Source of the DNA: a bacterium
GTDB lineage: Bacteria; Planctomycetota; Planctomycetia; Gemmatales; Gemmataceae
NCBI GenBank assembly: GCA_017308215.1
Contig: JAFKFQ010000259.1
Location: 1-55,213, forward strand
Length of the DNA stretch: 55,213 nt
Direction of reading: 5' to 3'
How positions within the stretch are numbered: the first letter of the stretch is position 1; each line of letters begins with the position of its first letter. Below are positions 33,653-42,554 of the stretch, piece after piece. The notes under the pieces were generated by a model. It was not told the origin of the DNA. It saw only the letters and a list, made by a program, of their open reading frames with translations, and did no database searches. A program made the translations under genes and the position numbers.

Positions 33653-35572
33653 CTACGGGTTCTCCCACACCAGCGTCACCCGCGGGACCGGGCCGGGGAC
33701 GCGGAGACGGACGTGGTTCACCGGGTCGGCGCCGACCGCCGCCGGATCCTTCTCCGAGTCGTCGCCGTGGCTGCGGAGGATGTACGTCGGGTAGACGCGC
33801 AAGCCGTCCACCGAGTGGAGGCTCAGCGTCACGTACCCGTCGCGGTCGGGGACCACGTTCGTCAGCGTGATGCGGTTCGGCGCGGCGCCCTCCCACACCG
33901 CCGAGCCCGACAACACGAACGACCGCGGCCGGTCGAGCGCGAACACCACCACCGGTCGGCCGCCCTCGGTCAGCCGGGCCACTGCCGTCGCCGCCGGGTG
34001 CCGGCCCCACCGGTCGGCCGCGGCGGGACTCCGCGCCACCACCCAGCCGACGTTGTACCAGCGGCAGAAGTGGTCCAGGTCGGCGTCGGTCCAGTCACCG
34101 AGCGGGCGACCGTTGAGGGCGCCGTCGCGCAACCCGCAGGTGCAGTGCTCCACCCCGCTCCCCGGGTCGAGCCCGCCGAGGTAGGAGCGGTTCGTCAGCA
34201 CCGGCAGCAGCGCCGTCCAGTTCCACCCCGGGCGGCGCTCGGCGGCGTCGTCCCACAGCACCCGCGCCTCCAGCGTGGTGTGCCTCGTCACGGCATCGAC
34301 CAGCGCCTGCTGCTCGGTGCCGAGGCCGACCAGCAGCGGGCGGCCGTCCACCCGCGCCACCGCCGCCAACGGGCGCGTCGGGCCGTCGGCCCAGCCGAGC
34401 AGCAGCACGCCGCCCACGGTCACCGCCGTAAGCGGGCCGGCGAGGCGAAACCGCGTCTTCACCGCCCACACGGCGAACGCCGCCGGCACGGCGAGGAGCC
34501 CGGCGGCCAGCGGCGCGAGGCGGTCCGGGGCGTCGGCCGGCGCCTGCGGCCACACCGCCGACACCCGCGCCAGCGCCACGGCGGCGCCGGCCGTCAGCGC
34601 GACGAGCGCCGCCGCGCCGCGGTGCCCGGCCTTCGCCATCAGCACCAGCCCGGCCACCGACAGCACCGCCACCGGCCACCCCCACGTCACCGACCCGGCC
34701 AGCGCCGCGTAGTCCGCCGGGGTGCCCAGCACCGCCTCGACGGTCGGCACCGGGAGCGGCTCGCCGGTCGCCGGCACGCGAAGCCACCAGTACCGCACCC
34801 AGTCGGCGAGCCACCACGCGTTCGGCGCGACGCCGGCCGCGGCAATACCGAGCAGCCCGAGGTGCCACGCCAGTTCCTTCCGCGGCGCCACGGCGACGTA
34901 GAACACGATCACCACGGGCACGAGCCCGATCCACACCACCGGGTGCGCGTACCACCCGGCCGCGGCGACGAGCGCCATCACCAGCCACGAGTCGATGCCG
35001 AACCACTTCGAGTAGCGCGCCAGCCAGCACACGAACACGATCACCCCGAGCCCGGCCATGAGGAAGTCGATCTCGCCCTCCTCGACGAGCCGGTGGACCT
35101 GGGTCGAGCCCGACAGCACCACCCCGCCCGCACCGGCGAGCACGGCGGCCCCCGCCGGCAGCCCGGCCCCGCGCGCCGCCAGCACGAACGCCAGCGGCAC
35201 GAGCAACAGGCACGCGAACAGCCCGACCTTGTACGCCGCCGGCGAGAACCCACGGCCGGCGAGCGCCAGCACCAGCTCGGCCGGGCGAGAGCCGCCGTCG
35301 AACACCGGCGTCTTCGGGTAGCCGGCCTGGAAGTTCGGGTCGTAGACGGTGGTAGAACCGCGGGCGCGGAACGCCTCGGCGCCGAGACTGCCGTGGTAGA
35401 GGTGGAGCGGGTGGCGGCCCGAGAGGACGGGCCGGTCGTCGAGCAGCGCGGCGAACGAGTGCCCGGGGCCGAACAACTCCAGCACGAGCCCGGCCTGGGC
35501 GCAGACGACCGCGACCACCCCGAGGAGCCAGTGTGGGTGGTGGCGAAACCCGTCGGTCGGCGACTCGTCCAT
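33653..35572 (-). CDS. Large polytopic membrane protein, function unknown
   Basis: A 639-residue protein. The N-terminal two-thirds contain about ten hydrophobic segments, starting at residues 15-33 and continuing through about residue 400. The loop after the first segment (LYHGSLGAEAFRARGSTTVYDPNFQAGYPKTP) resembles the long first external loop of GT-C type glycosyltransferases and 6-pyruvoyl-related membrane proteins. The C-terminal 230 residues are soluble and carry a beta-rich domain. It may take part in surface glycan assembly, but I do not recognise a specific family. The start ATG lies 35 bp before a region without genes; no strong ribosome site is seen. Confidence 0.85.
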   Translation of the reverse strand: MDESPTDGFRHHPHWLLGVVAVVCAQAGLVLELFGPGHSFAALLDDRPVLSGRHPLHLYHGSLGAEAFRARGSTTVYDPNFQAGYPKTPVFDGGSRPAELVLALAGRGFSPAAYKVGLFACLLLVPLAFVLAARGAGLPAGAAVLAGAGGVVLSGSTQVHRLVEEGEIDFLMAGLGVIVFVCWLARYSKWFGIDSWLVMALVAAAGWYAHPVVWIGLVPVVIVFYVAVAPRKELAWHLGLLGIAAAGVAPNAWWLADWVRYWWLRVPATGEPLPVPTVEAVLGTPADYAALAGSVTWGWPVAVLSVAGLVLMAKAGHRGAAALVALTAGAAVALARVSAVWPQAPADAPDRLAPLAAGLLAVPAAFAVWAVKTRFRLAGPLTAVTVGGVLLLGWADGPTRPLAAVARVDGRPLLVGLGTEQQALVDAVTRHTTLEARVLWDDAAERRPGWNWTALLPVLTNRSYLGGLDPGSGVEHCTCGLRDGALNGRPLGDWTDADLDHFCRWYNVGWVVARSPAAADRWGRHPAATAVARLTEGGRPVVVFALDRPRSFVLSGSAVWEGAAPNRITLTNVVPDRDGYVTLSLHSVDGLRVYPTYILRSHGDDSEKDPAAVGADPVNHVRLRVPGPVPRVTLVWENP

Positions 35573-36080
35573 GAGGCGTCCCTACCCCCTCGGGACGCCG
35601 CACTCTAGCCGCGCCGGGCACCCGAGGGCAAGCCGGCTTCGCCGACCGACGAACGATCGCACGGGTGACACCTTTATGGCTTCCGAGGAGCCACCCCTGT
35701 CATAAAGAGTCATGTTCAACCAAAAGAGGAACTCTCGCGGGAACGGAAGGTGATGAGCTGTTACTATTGTGTCAACAACGACTTGGGCGAACGGCCGGCG
35801 CGAGCCGGTTGGTCGTTGGTTCAAGCATCTGACACAACCACCAGCCGGCTCACGCTGGCCATATGCCCGGAATTTGGCGGACTGCCGAGCCGCGCCGGTC
35901 CGATACTCTTTGCGGGTCGTGCGGAGGAAGACATCATCCGCGGCGTCCACACGATGTATTATCCATCGGAACGGACGCCTGCGGACGTTCATCCGCCGAC
36001 TGTGACGACATCGTGAGGTGATCTGTGCTGTTAGGTCCGGGTGCAAGCCCCGGTGGCGTCGAAGGCGAAGAAGAACGGCG
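35573..36080. other. Intergenic region with palindromic repeat
   Basis: A 508-bp gap, less GC-rich than average in its middle part. It contains repeat copy B at 35787-35860. No gene is supported. Confidence 0.45.
35787..35860. repeat. Palindromic repeat family 1, copy B
   Basis: Left arm 35787-35820 begins GCGAACGGCCGGCGCGAG; the right arm 35832-35860 is its imperfect reverse complement ending CACGCTGGCC, with a 12-nt loop. It matches the copies at 6404, 53501 and 55180. Confidence 0.8.
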
Positions 36081-36782
36081 TCACGCCGCGTCGTCCCCCA
36101 CTCCCCCGCCCGCGGTGGGTGCAGCGGCGGGCTTGCGAACCTCCCTCAGAACGTCGCGGAGCGCGTGACGGTCCATGAGGTAGCCGACCGCCAAAAGGAC
36201 AGGGCCGATGACGTAGGCAAGCCGCGAGTACGGCGGCGGGCCGAACACCAGGAACTTGAGCGCCACCACCGTCGTGATGGCTCCAGCCAGCATCAGCAAC
36301 AGTGCGACCTGTTGGGTCGTCATCCCCTGGTCCGACCCGCGGAGCCGGTCGAGTTCCACCTGCGCCTCGTGGCTGGTGTGCGCCGACCGCGCAAGCACCG
36401 CGCGGTTCGACCGCAGGGTCGCGAAGACGAGAACGGCCATCAGGGCGAACCACGCCACCACCACGATCGAGGCACCGATGCGGAACCCGTCGGGCAGGAT
36501 GCCGCCGAGGCTGAGTGCGGCCACGCCGAGGGCAAAGAAGCCGGCGCCGAACGGGAGCCCCACGAGCAGCCCGCCGAGCGCGTCCGCCCGGGTCATGCCG
36601 GTCGCGTTGACGGCCATGATGTAGAGACCGGTGATGAACCCCCAGACGCCGCCGGCGACGCCGTAAACACGGCCCGCATCCGGCGGTCGCTCCCCGGCCG
36701 TCGAGGACACGACCGAGTACGCGACAAGGAACGCGCTGCAGGTGAGCCACGCGGCCAGCAGGATCATCTTGATGATTCGCAC
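36081..36782 (-). CDS. Polytopic membrane protein, unknown
   Basis: A protein of about 233 residues with roughly six hydrophobic segments (IIKMILLAAWLTCSAFLVAY near the start, then LYIMAV, LLVGLPFGAGFFALGVAAL, IVVVAWFALMAVLVFA, QQVALLLMLAGAITTVVAL, LAYVIGPVLLAVGYLM). I do not recognise a family. The start is unclear: a GTG at 36782 has GGGGGT upstream, while a further GTG at 36797 and an ATG at 36767 are also in frame. It lies 34-50 bp downstream of the small anchored protein gene and is likely co-transcribed with it. Confidence 0.75.
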   Translation of the reverse strand: MRIIKMILLAAWLTCSAFLVAYSVVSSTAGERPPDAGRVYGVAGGVWGFITGLYIMAVNATGMTRADALGGLLVGLPFGAGFFALGVAALSLGGILPDGFRIGASIVVVAWFALMAVLVFATLRSNRAVLARSAHTSHEAQVELDRLRGSDQGMTTQQVALLLMLAGAITTVVALKFLVFGPPPYSRLAYVIGPVLLAVGYLMDRHALRDVLREVRKPAAAPTAGGGVGDDAA

Positions 36783-36816
36783 GCGGCACCCCCGCACGTC
36801 GAAGTGCGTGCCCCCG

Positions 36817-37320
36817 TCACGGCACGGTGATGCGGTCCACCTTCCACCCGCCCTCTTCCACCAGCGTCAGCGTGCAGGTCGTGGCGTTGTTTGGGGCGTG
36901 GAGCGTGACTTGGAGAAACGCCTGCTTCCCGTCCGCACCTTGGAAGATGCGGAAGCCGTTCGTGGTGCGCGAGGTGGCGGTGGTGAGCGTCTCGAACCGG
37001 CCGACGAATGCCCGGAACTGCTCCGGCGACTCGCGGGCCTTGAACCCGTCGCTCGTCGCCGCGTAGGCGTCGTCGAGCCGGTTCTCCCGCAGCAGATCGA
37101 GGAAGTGCGACGCCGCGGCGTCGGCCGCCGGCAGGTCGGTGGTGAATACCCGCGCCGCCCACATCACCCCCACGCCGACGAGCCCGCCACACACCAGCAG
37201 CACGACGCACCCGACCCCGGCCAGCAGAACCCACGGTGTCCCCGCCGAAGCACGTACCCGCCGGGGGCGGCGCGGACGGTCGTCGTCATCGCGCCAATCG
37301 GGGTTGTCGGCGGCCGACAT
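36817..37320 (-). CDS. Membrane-anchored protein with DUF4878-like domain
   Basis: A 167-residue protein. The first 27 residues are charged and Arg-rich (cytoplasmic), followed by one transmembrane segment (WVLLAGVGCVVLLVCGGLVG) and an external domain of about 110 residues. That domain starts with AASHFLDLLRENRLDDAYAATSDGFKA, a pattern shared by DUF4878/lumazine-binding-like domains in the NTF2 fold, and ends in EEGGWKVDRITV. GAGG lies upstream of the ATG. The function is unknown. The gene probably heads an operon with the membrane protein gene that follows. Confidence 0.85.
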   Translation of the reverse strand: MSAADNPDWRDDDDRPRRPRRVRASAGTPWVLLAGVGCVVLLVCGGLVGVGVMWAARVFTTDLPAADAAASHFLDLLRENRLDDAYAATSDGFKARESPEQFRAFVGRFETLTTATSRTTNGFRIFQGADGKQAFLQVTLHAPNNATTCTLTLVEEGGWKVDRITVP

Positions 37321-37493
37321 CGGCTCATTTCCTCGCTAGATCGGTCGAGATACCCGCCAATCGTACCCCGCGGTCGAGCTCGCCAAACGATGGCGGCGCT
37401 CGGGTATCCCTTTCGATTTCGGCAACGGGGTGTCAGGCGAATCCGTGGCTCGCACCGCGGTCTCGCGCCAGGTTGCCGATGATCCGCCGGACC

Positions 37494-37700
37494 CTATGCG
37501 GAATCACGACCGGGGCGGCGGTCGGCGTCACCGGGCTCGGCCGGGTCGTGCACCATCGCCTGCACATACCGCACGACCTCGCGCCGAACGTGGTAGTAAC
37601 ACGACACCCCACCGAGCGGCCGCCAGCCCTGAATCATGCGCTGGTGGACCTCGGCGGTCAGCCGCAGCGTGTCGTCGCTTTCCAGGATGACGTAGCCCAT
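37494..37700 (-). CDS. Small DUF1737-like protein
   Basis: A 68-residue protein resembling DUF1737: a short beta strand (GYVILESDDTLRL), a helix with EVHQRMIQGWRPLGGVS, and the closing YVQAMV strand. This I-x-x-GW-x-P-x-GGVS ... (Y/L)-V/L-QAMV pattern is typical of the family. GGGAG lies 6 bp before the ATG, a good ribosome binding site. The last 16 residues are charged and probably a tail. The function is unknown. It is flanked by noncoding DNA on both sides. Confidence 0.8.
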   Translation of the reverse strand: MGYVILESDDTLRLTAEVHQRMIQGWRPLGGVSCYYHVRREVVRYVQAMVHDPAEPGDADRRPGRDSA

Positions 37701-37798
37701 CGTCGCTCCCTAACTGCTACCGGTCACTCTCGGGTCGGGGCCGGTCAGGAAGTCCGCGACCGATCACGCCTCTTCACCCCGACCGAATGGGTGGGATT

Positions 37799-37893
37799 CG
37801 ATAGCCCGGGGCAACGCCCGGGCGGTGTTACGGGGGCAATGCCCCCTCGAACCCCGCCCGGGCGATTCCCCGGGGCAGCGCCCCGGGCTATCG
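37799..37893. repeat. 95-bp nested palindrome
   Basis: Outer arms CGATAGCCCGGGGC (37799-37812) and GCCCCGGGCTATCG (37880-37893) are perfect reverse complements. Inside are further paired segments (GCCCGGGCGG with CCGCCCGGGC, and GGGGGCAATGCCCCC). It is a compound hairpin between two same-strand genes. Confidence 0.75.
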
Positions 37894-37937
37894 GATCTCA
37901 GGCCGTTGGCCTGAAAACCCACCATGTCACGGAACGG

Positions 37938-38504
37938 TTAGCGGCGCCCGCCGCGCCGGGGTTCTGGCGGCTCCTCGCCCTTCAAGTCGATCTCGTCCTC
38001 CGCGGGGAGGGCTATGCCAGCGACCATTCCCTCAAGCCCCCACATGTCGGATGCGAGATCGTCGGGCCGGCGAACCAGCCGCGGGTCTACCGCGATGCAG
38101 TCGCCGAGGGCGGCGTGGGCCTGGGCCTCCGCGATCGTCCGGCAGAAGGTGACTTCCTGCCGGCACTGGCCGCAGAACCGGACGCACGGGTCGTCGGTCC
38201 GCTGGAGGAGCTCCCACCGCTTCGTGCACCGGAACCGGAACGTGACCCCGCAGCTCTCGATCGCCACCCGGCTCACCGTGGCGACCCACGCCGCGTCACG
38301 CCCGATCCCCGCCTCTTGCACCGCGGCCAGGAGGCGCGCACGGCGCGGGTCGTCCGCGGGTACCGCGGCTAGGGCGCACTCGGCACGGAGGAACGCGCCG
38401 CCGGGCCGCCCGTGGTCGTCGAGCCAGTCCGCGTACACGAGCCGCGGGGTGTCGGCCCCGGGGTCGGCGCGGATCGCGGCGAGCAATGCGGCCTCGTCGT
38501 TCAC
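37938..38504 (-). CDS. TIGR02996 domain protein with Cys cluster
   Basis: A 188-residue protein. The N-terminal 45 residues are the TIGR02996 planctomycete domain (NDEAALLAAIRADPGADT, RLVYADWLDDHG). The central part has a possible zinc site, C-x4-C...C-x2-C-x5-C (CVRFCGQCRQEVTFC), and the C-terminus is charged. TIGR02996 often precedes leucine-rich-like repeats, which are missing here. The start is GTG at 38504, with GGGGAGAG upstream; longer frames upstream are not protein-like. Function is unknown. Confidence 0.85.
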   Translation of the reverse strand: MNDEAALLAAIRADPGADTPRLVYADWLDDHGRPGGAFLRAECALAAVPADDPRRARLLAAVQEAGIGRDAAWVATVSRVAIESCGVTFRFRCTKRWELLQRTDDPCVRFCGQCRQEVTFCRTIAEAQAHAALGDCIAVDPRLVRRPDDLASDMWGLEGMVAGIALPAEDEIDLKGEEPPEPRRGGRR

Positions 38505-38554
38505 TGACTCTCCCCGGGTCGTAAGCCGCTCCTTCGCCTCGCCGGTTCGGCAAC

Positions 38555-39088
38555 CTAGTCGTCGCCGTACTCGTCCATGTTGCTCACCGACAGGGCGTAC
38601 GCGTCGAAGTCGAATCTCAGGAGCCTGCTGCCACCGCCCTCGCCGACGAACGAGACGGCCAGGTGGACGCTGTAGCTCGGGTGCCCGCCCGGCATCAGCC
38701 GTTCGACCCGGAGCACGGCCTCCAGGGTGCCGGACCGGGCCGCCCGGCGGAGCTCCGCCGCGACGGTCGGGATGGACCGGCTGGGGTTCGGCGTCCCCAT
38801 GACCGCCCGCGGGGGTTGCCGGTCGACGCTGAACTCCAGATCCACCGGTACCGGCGGCTTCCACCGAGCGAGCCGGGCCGGGTTCGTCCAGCGGATCACC
38901 TGCCCGGACGTGTCCCGCTCGGCCCGGTAGCGACCGATCTCGACTAGCCGCGCCCGGTTGGCCCGGAGAAACTTGTCCGATCCGACATCGCCCCGGACCG
39001 TCCGGCTCGTTTCGGTGCGGCCACTCCAACACCTCGGCCATCGCCGAACCGCGATGAGGCGGATTCGGCTTCCGCGGCAGGCGTCCAC
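38555..39088 (-). CDS. Unknown protein, N-terminus uncertain or frameshifted
   Basis: From about residue 37 on (SDKFLRANRARLVEIGRYRAERD onward), the sequence looks like a real protein: mixed helices and strands and DLEFSVDRQPPRAV, ending LRFDFDAYALSVSNMDEYGDD. The first 36 residues in this frame are Arg/Trp/Cys-rich and unconvincing. A different frame gives a more sensible start, MAEVLEWPHRNEPDGPG, from the ATG at 39041. A one-base shift near 38990-39005 would join them into a protein of about 163 residues. I do not recognise a family. The neighbouring TIGR02996 gene lies 50 bp downstream on the same strand. Confidence 0.5.
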   Translation of the reverse strand: MDACRGSRIRLIAVRRWPRCWSGRTETSRTVRGDVGSDKFLRANRARLVEIGRYRAERDTSGQVIRWTNPARLARWKPPVPVDLEFSVDRQPPRAVMGTPNPSRSIPTVAAELRRAARSGTLEAVLRVERLMPGGHPSYSVHLAVSFVGEGGGSRLLRFDFDAYALSVSNMDEYGDD

Positions 39089-39227
39089 CCACCCGTAGAG
39101 CGTACTGCCGCTGCCGAGTGATCACAAGAATATTGTAGCGCGCGGTCCGGTCGGCGGGACGAACCACCTTGCCCCGGTTCCCCCGGCCCGCTATCGTGCC
39201 GTTCGCTCGTCCGCACGGAGGCACGGC

Positions 39228-40358
39228 ATGGTCCGCGGGTCGCTCCTCGTTCTCCTCGCCGTCCTCGCCACCGGCTGCACCAACTACCGCTCCCGCGGGC
39301 AGGGACCGTTCGCCGACCGTGCGAAGAAATCCCTCCCGCCCCCGCCGGCTCTGCCGTCGGCGGATGGGCTCAAGACGCCGCCCGCGCCGAACCGGCCCGG
39401 CCGCGTGGTCATCGAAGGCTCGACCCAGATCGGTGATCGGGTCGTTCCCAACCAGCTCGACGCTAACCCGACCCCGCCCGCGCCGCCGACCGGGTTCCCC
39501 GGCGAGGCGTCGCCGGTTCCGCCGCGGTCCGATGCCGCGCCGGTCGTGTCCCCGCAGGTGCCGCGCCCGCCGGCGGTGCCCGACAACGCCGCCGTGGTTC
39601 GCCCGCAGACCCCCGCGCCAGCCCAGCCCGCGCCGCCCGCCGCGAACCCGCAGGCGACCGCGCTGGCGAAGCTGGCGCAGGCCGCGAGCCGGCGCTGGGC
39701 CACGATCGACACGCTCGAAGCCAAGCTCACGCGCCGCGAGGCGATCGGCGGGGCGCGACCGCAGACGGAAGAGGTGCTCCTCCAGGTGCGCCGCGAGCCC
39801 TACGCGGTGTACATGCGAAACACCGGCGAGGTCGGCCGCGGGCGCGAGGTGCTCTACAACCCGTCGAAGCACGACGACAAGGTTCACGCGATCGTCGGCG
39901 AGGGCGACTCGCGGCTGTACAAGGCGGGGAACAAGGCGCCGTCGCTGTCGCCTGACAGCCCGCTGGTGAAGTCCAAGAGCCGCCGCAGCATCCGCGACGC
40001 CGGCCCGGGTACGTCGGTGGCGCTGTTCGCCCGGCTGGTGCAGACGAGCCCGGCCGACCTGAAGTACGTCGGGGCGGCGAAGCGGCCGGAGTTCGGCGAC
40101 CACCCGCTGGAGCTGGTGGAGCAGACGGTCCGCGGCGGCGCCGAGCCGGAGGTGGAGCGCGGCGGGCTGCGGAGCTGGTACTTCGACGCCAAGCCCGACT
40201 CGCCGTCGTTCGGCCTGCCGGTGGTAATGACGCTGGTGGAGACCGGCTCGGCGCCGCCGCGGGAGCTGGAGTTCTACTGCTACACGCAGGTGAAGGCGCC
40301 GGCGGGCCTGACCGACGCCGACTTCGACGTGGCGCGCCTCGGGCGGTCGCGGCGCTAG
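39228..40358 (+). CDS. DUF1571 domain lipoprotein
   Basis: A 376-residue lipoprotein. The signal peptide is MVRGSLLVLLAVLATGC with lipobox LATGC (Cys at residue 17). A long Pro/Ala-rich linker (about residues 35-145) leads to a C-terminal domain of about 220 residues with DTLEAKLTRREAIGG, YAVYMRNTGEVGRGREVLYNPSKHDDK and VMTLVETGS, matching DUF1571, a planctomycete family with a LolA-like fold. The protein is probably anchored to a membrane and may carry lipids or bind polymer; this is inferred. GGAGG lies 7 bp before the ATG. It ends in front of the 40378-40438 inverted repeat. Confidence 0.88.
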   Translation: MVRGSLLVLLAVLATGCTNYRSRGQGPFADRAKKSLPPPPALPSADGLKTPPAPNRPGRVVIEGSTQIGDRVVPNQLDANPTPPAPPTGFPGEASPVPPRSDAAPVVSPQVPRPPAVPDNAAVVRPQTPAPAQPAPPAANPQATALAKLAQAASRRWATIDTLEAKLTRREAIGGARPQTEEVLLQVRREPYAVYMRNTGEVGRGREVLYNPSKHDDKVHAIVGEGDSRLYKAGNKAPSLSPDSPLVKSKSRRSIRDAGPGTSVALFARLVQTSPADLKYVGAAKRPEFGDHPLELVEQTVRGGAEPEVERGGLRSWYFDAKPDSPSFGLPVVMTLVETGSAPPRELEFYCYTQVKAPAGLTDADFDVARLGRSRR

Positions 40359-40377
40359 TGCAGCATTACGACTTGGA

Positions 40378-40438
40378 AGTAGCAGGCACACTCCGTGAGC
40401 TGTGGCAGAAGAACGGCACACGGAGTGTGCCTGCTACT
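40378..40438. repeat. Perfect 20-bp inverted repeat; bidirectional terminator
   Basis: The arms 40378-40397 (AGTAGCAGGCACACTCCGTG) and 40419-40438 are perfect reverse complements with a 21-nt loop. It lies exactly between the convergent ends of two genes. The AGTAGCAGGCACACTCCGTG sequence is familiar to me as a repeat seen in planctomycete genomes. Confidence 0.85.
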
Positions 40439-40461
40439 TTGGCCGGGTGCTACCCCACCGC

Positions 40462-41082
40462 TTACTCGTCGTCGCCCCCGCTGTCGCCGCCGCCCCCACT
40501 CCCGCCCTTGCCGCCGAGTAGGGCATCGGCCGCGATCGCTGCGCCGAGGATCATGATCTTCACCTCCGCGTCTTCGGCGAACTCGGGGCGCACCTCCACC
40601 CCGTAGGTGTCCGCCGACGTGAACAGCTCCTTCGCCATCCCGCCCCACTTCTTCGACACCGCCCCCATCTCCGTCTTCCCGTCCGGGGTGAAGAACCGGT
40701 ACTCGGACTTCAGCAGCTTGCCGCGGATCTCGGCGATGTGCTTGCCCGCGTCGTTGTAAACGTGGAACCCGCCCGAGAGGCTCAGCCGCTTGGCCTTGTA
40801 CAGGCCGATCACCTTCCCCGTGCCGTCGAGTACCTCGACCTTCTTGAACAGCAGCCCGCGGCGGCGGACCGTGAAGAGCAAGTCGCCGCTCCCCTTCGCC
40901 CGGATCTCGATCGCCGTCGCGGGCGGGCCGAGGACCATGCCGATCAGGTTCGCCATCAGCGTCGTCTTCTGCTCGGCCGTCGCCACGACGTCGGTGGTGT
41001 CGGGGTCGATGATGTCGTACGTCTTGCGCGACGACAGCAGCTTGGCGTGTTCCTTGATGACGTACTTGTTCTTGACCAGCAT
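40462..41082 (-). CDS. LURP-one/scramblase-like protein
   Basis: A 206-residue protein with the LURP-one-related (tubby-like) fold: YVIKEHAKLLSSRKTYDIIDPDT, the hydrophobic strand LIGMVLGPPATAIEIRAKGS, DLLFTVRRRGLLFKKVEVLDGTGKVIGLY, and GGFHVYNDAGKHIAEIRGKL. These proteins are related to phospholipid scramblases, but their bacterial role is unknown. The C-terminus after AAIAADALLGG is a Gly/Asp/Ser-rich tail. The ATG at 41082 has GGGGGA upstream. A longer frame reaching 41184 adds a non-conserved leader and was rejected. Confidence 0.85.
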   Translation of the reverse strand: MLVKNKYVIKEHAKLLSSRKTYDIIDPDTTDVVATAEQKTTLMANLIGMVLGPPATAIEIRAKGSGDLLFTVRRRGLLFKKVEVLDGTGKVIGLYKAKRLSLSGGFHVYNDAGKHIAEIRGKLLKSEYRFFTPDGKTEMGAVSKKWGGMAKELFTSADTYGVEVRPEFAEDAEVKIMILGAAIAADALLGGKGGSGGGGDSGGDDE

Positions 41083-41173
41083 GCGCGCGTCCCCCGGGAG
41101 TGTGGCAGGCGAAGGCAACGAAGGCAGCGTGGTTTTAGAGACCCGCGCACCCGCTGGGAAGCAGGCGCCGGTC

Positions 41174-42139
41174 CTAGCGAGCACCCGTCTGCACCTGTCG
41201 GAATAGTGCGATCCCTTTCGGGATGCCCTCGCGGATCATCGAGTCGTAGTGCCCGCCGGTCGGCACCGTGACGAGTGAGACGTGCGGGTTGGTCGGCTTG
41301 AGCTGCGCCGCAAAGTTGGTGGACTCGCCGACTGGCACGGTCGAGTCGTTACGGGCGTGGAAGAGGAGGACCGGGCACTTCAACCGGGCGGCGTGAGTCT
41401 TGGGCGAGCTGAACCGGATGAAGTCGCTGAATCCGGGGATGGCGCGATCGAGGTGGGCGGTCGCCGGAGCGAGGCGGGCTTCTACGTCTGTGACCGCCGC
41501 GTAGGCGGCACACGCCTTGACGCGCGGCTCGTGCTCGGCCACCAGCAGCGCCAGCGTCCCCGCCGAACTGTGCCCGGCGACGTAGACTCGCTCTGCGTCC
41601 ACGGCCGGCGCCTTCGCCAGGATGAAGTCGAGCGCAACCTTCGCGTTGTCGAGCCCCGCCCGCGAGGCGCGGAACTCGCGCCCCCCCCTCACGATCGCCC
41701 CGTCGGGCGCGCTGTCCATGTTCGCTACGTGGCCGTCGATCTCGAACGACGCGACGGCGAACCCCGAGCGGGCGTAAGGGTAGTGCTCGGCCCGGTCGCC
41801 GTCGGCCAGTTCCATGCCGACGAACAGGGTACTCCCCGCGGGCGGGATGAGCACCAGGGGCAGTTTGCCGGTGGCCATCTCAGGCCAGTAGTACCAGACC
41901 TTCATCGGCCGGCCGCCGCGCTGGAGCGTTGCCTCCTGGAACCGGACGCCGGGCTCGATGAGTCGCGCCGGACTCAGTTCGGGGAACGCGACGGGCGTCG
42001 TGTCGGGTTGCGGCTCCCCCGGCGCGACCGCTCCGTCCACCGGGGGTGGGGCAGGAGCCTGCGGCGGCTTCTTCTTGCACCCGACCGCGACCGCGGCCGT
42101 CAGCAGCACAGCAGACCAAACGACCACACGGCGACTCAT
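41174..42139 (-). CDS. Lipoprotein alpha/beta hydrolase
   Basis: A 321-residue secreted lipoprotein. The signal peptide ends at the lipobox AVGC (Cys near residue 21), then a Pro-rich linker. The hydrolase domain has the nucleophile elbow GHSSAG (Ser at about residue 195), Asp in FHARNDSTVP and His in TGGHYDSM, a full catalytic triad. It resembles the dienelactone hydrolase/prolyl oligopeptidase-type enzymes that act on esters or peptides outside the cytoplasm. The substrate is unknown. It lies 91 bp upstream of the LURP-one-like gene on the same strand. Confidence 0.9.
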   Translation of the reverse strand: MSRRVVVWSAVLLTAAVAVGCKKKPPQAPAPPPVDGAVAPGEPQPDTTPVAFPELSPARLIEPGVRFQEATLQRGGRPMKVWYYWPEMATGKLPLVLIPPAGSTLFVGMELADGDRAEHYPYARSGFAVASFEIDGHVANMDSAPDGAIVRGGREFRASRAGLDNAKVALDFILAKAPAVDAERVYVAGHSSAGTLALLVAEHEPRVKACAAYAAVTDVEARLAPATAHLDRAIPGFSDFIRFSSPKTHAARLKCPVLLFHARNDSTVPVGESTNFAAQLKPTNPHVSLVTVPTGGHYDSMIREGIPKGIALFRQVQTGAR

Positions 42140-42554
42140 GGGCGAGCTCAGATTCAGTGACGGGCAGGGTAGGTCTGGCGATGTCGACCGGCGGGAGGAG
42201 AAGTACCGGGCAGCGTAAGGACACCTCCGGGCGATTGCAAGAATCTTTTGGGGTCACCCGTGTCGTCTCCGACCCCCGTTGCACTGCCACCCTGACAGCC
42301 TTCCCGTTACACGTTCGCTTCGGCTGGCAGGATGCGACTACCCTTCGGGTTCTGTCGCGCGGTAAAATGGGCTTGATCGGCGGCGCGCATCCGCCGCACA
42401 ATCGGCGTCTTACAGCCGAACCTCCGTCCGGCGCACGGGTTCGGCACTGCGGTTGCTAGTCGGTCCGTCCGAACAGTACTTCCGCGAGGGAAGGCTCGGA
42501 CACCGGCCGGCACACCCAGGGGTCGGCACCGACCGCCCCGGGGAGGTGAGCAGC
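42140..42554. other. Divergent intergenic region, no gene seen
   Basis: The 415-bp gap separates the divergent hydrolase and response regulator genes, so it must hold at least two promoters, but no clear hexamer pairs stand out. A weak GGCGGCGCGCATCCGCC hairpin near 42379 is the only structure seen. Confidence 0.4.

Noticed and set aside
33461..35608. Long plus-strand frame opposite the membrane protein gene
   Set aside because: His/Arg-rich translation without any domain; the opposite strand has clear transmembrane segments.
35582..36046. 154-residue minus-strand frame in the repeat-bearing gap
   Set aside because: It runs through repeat copy B and has no domain, signal or ribosome site.
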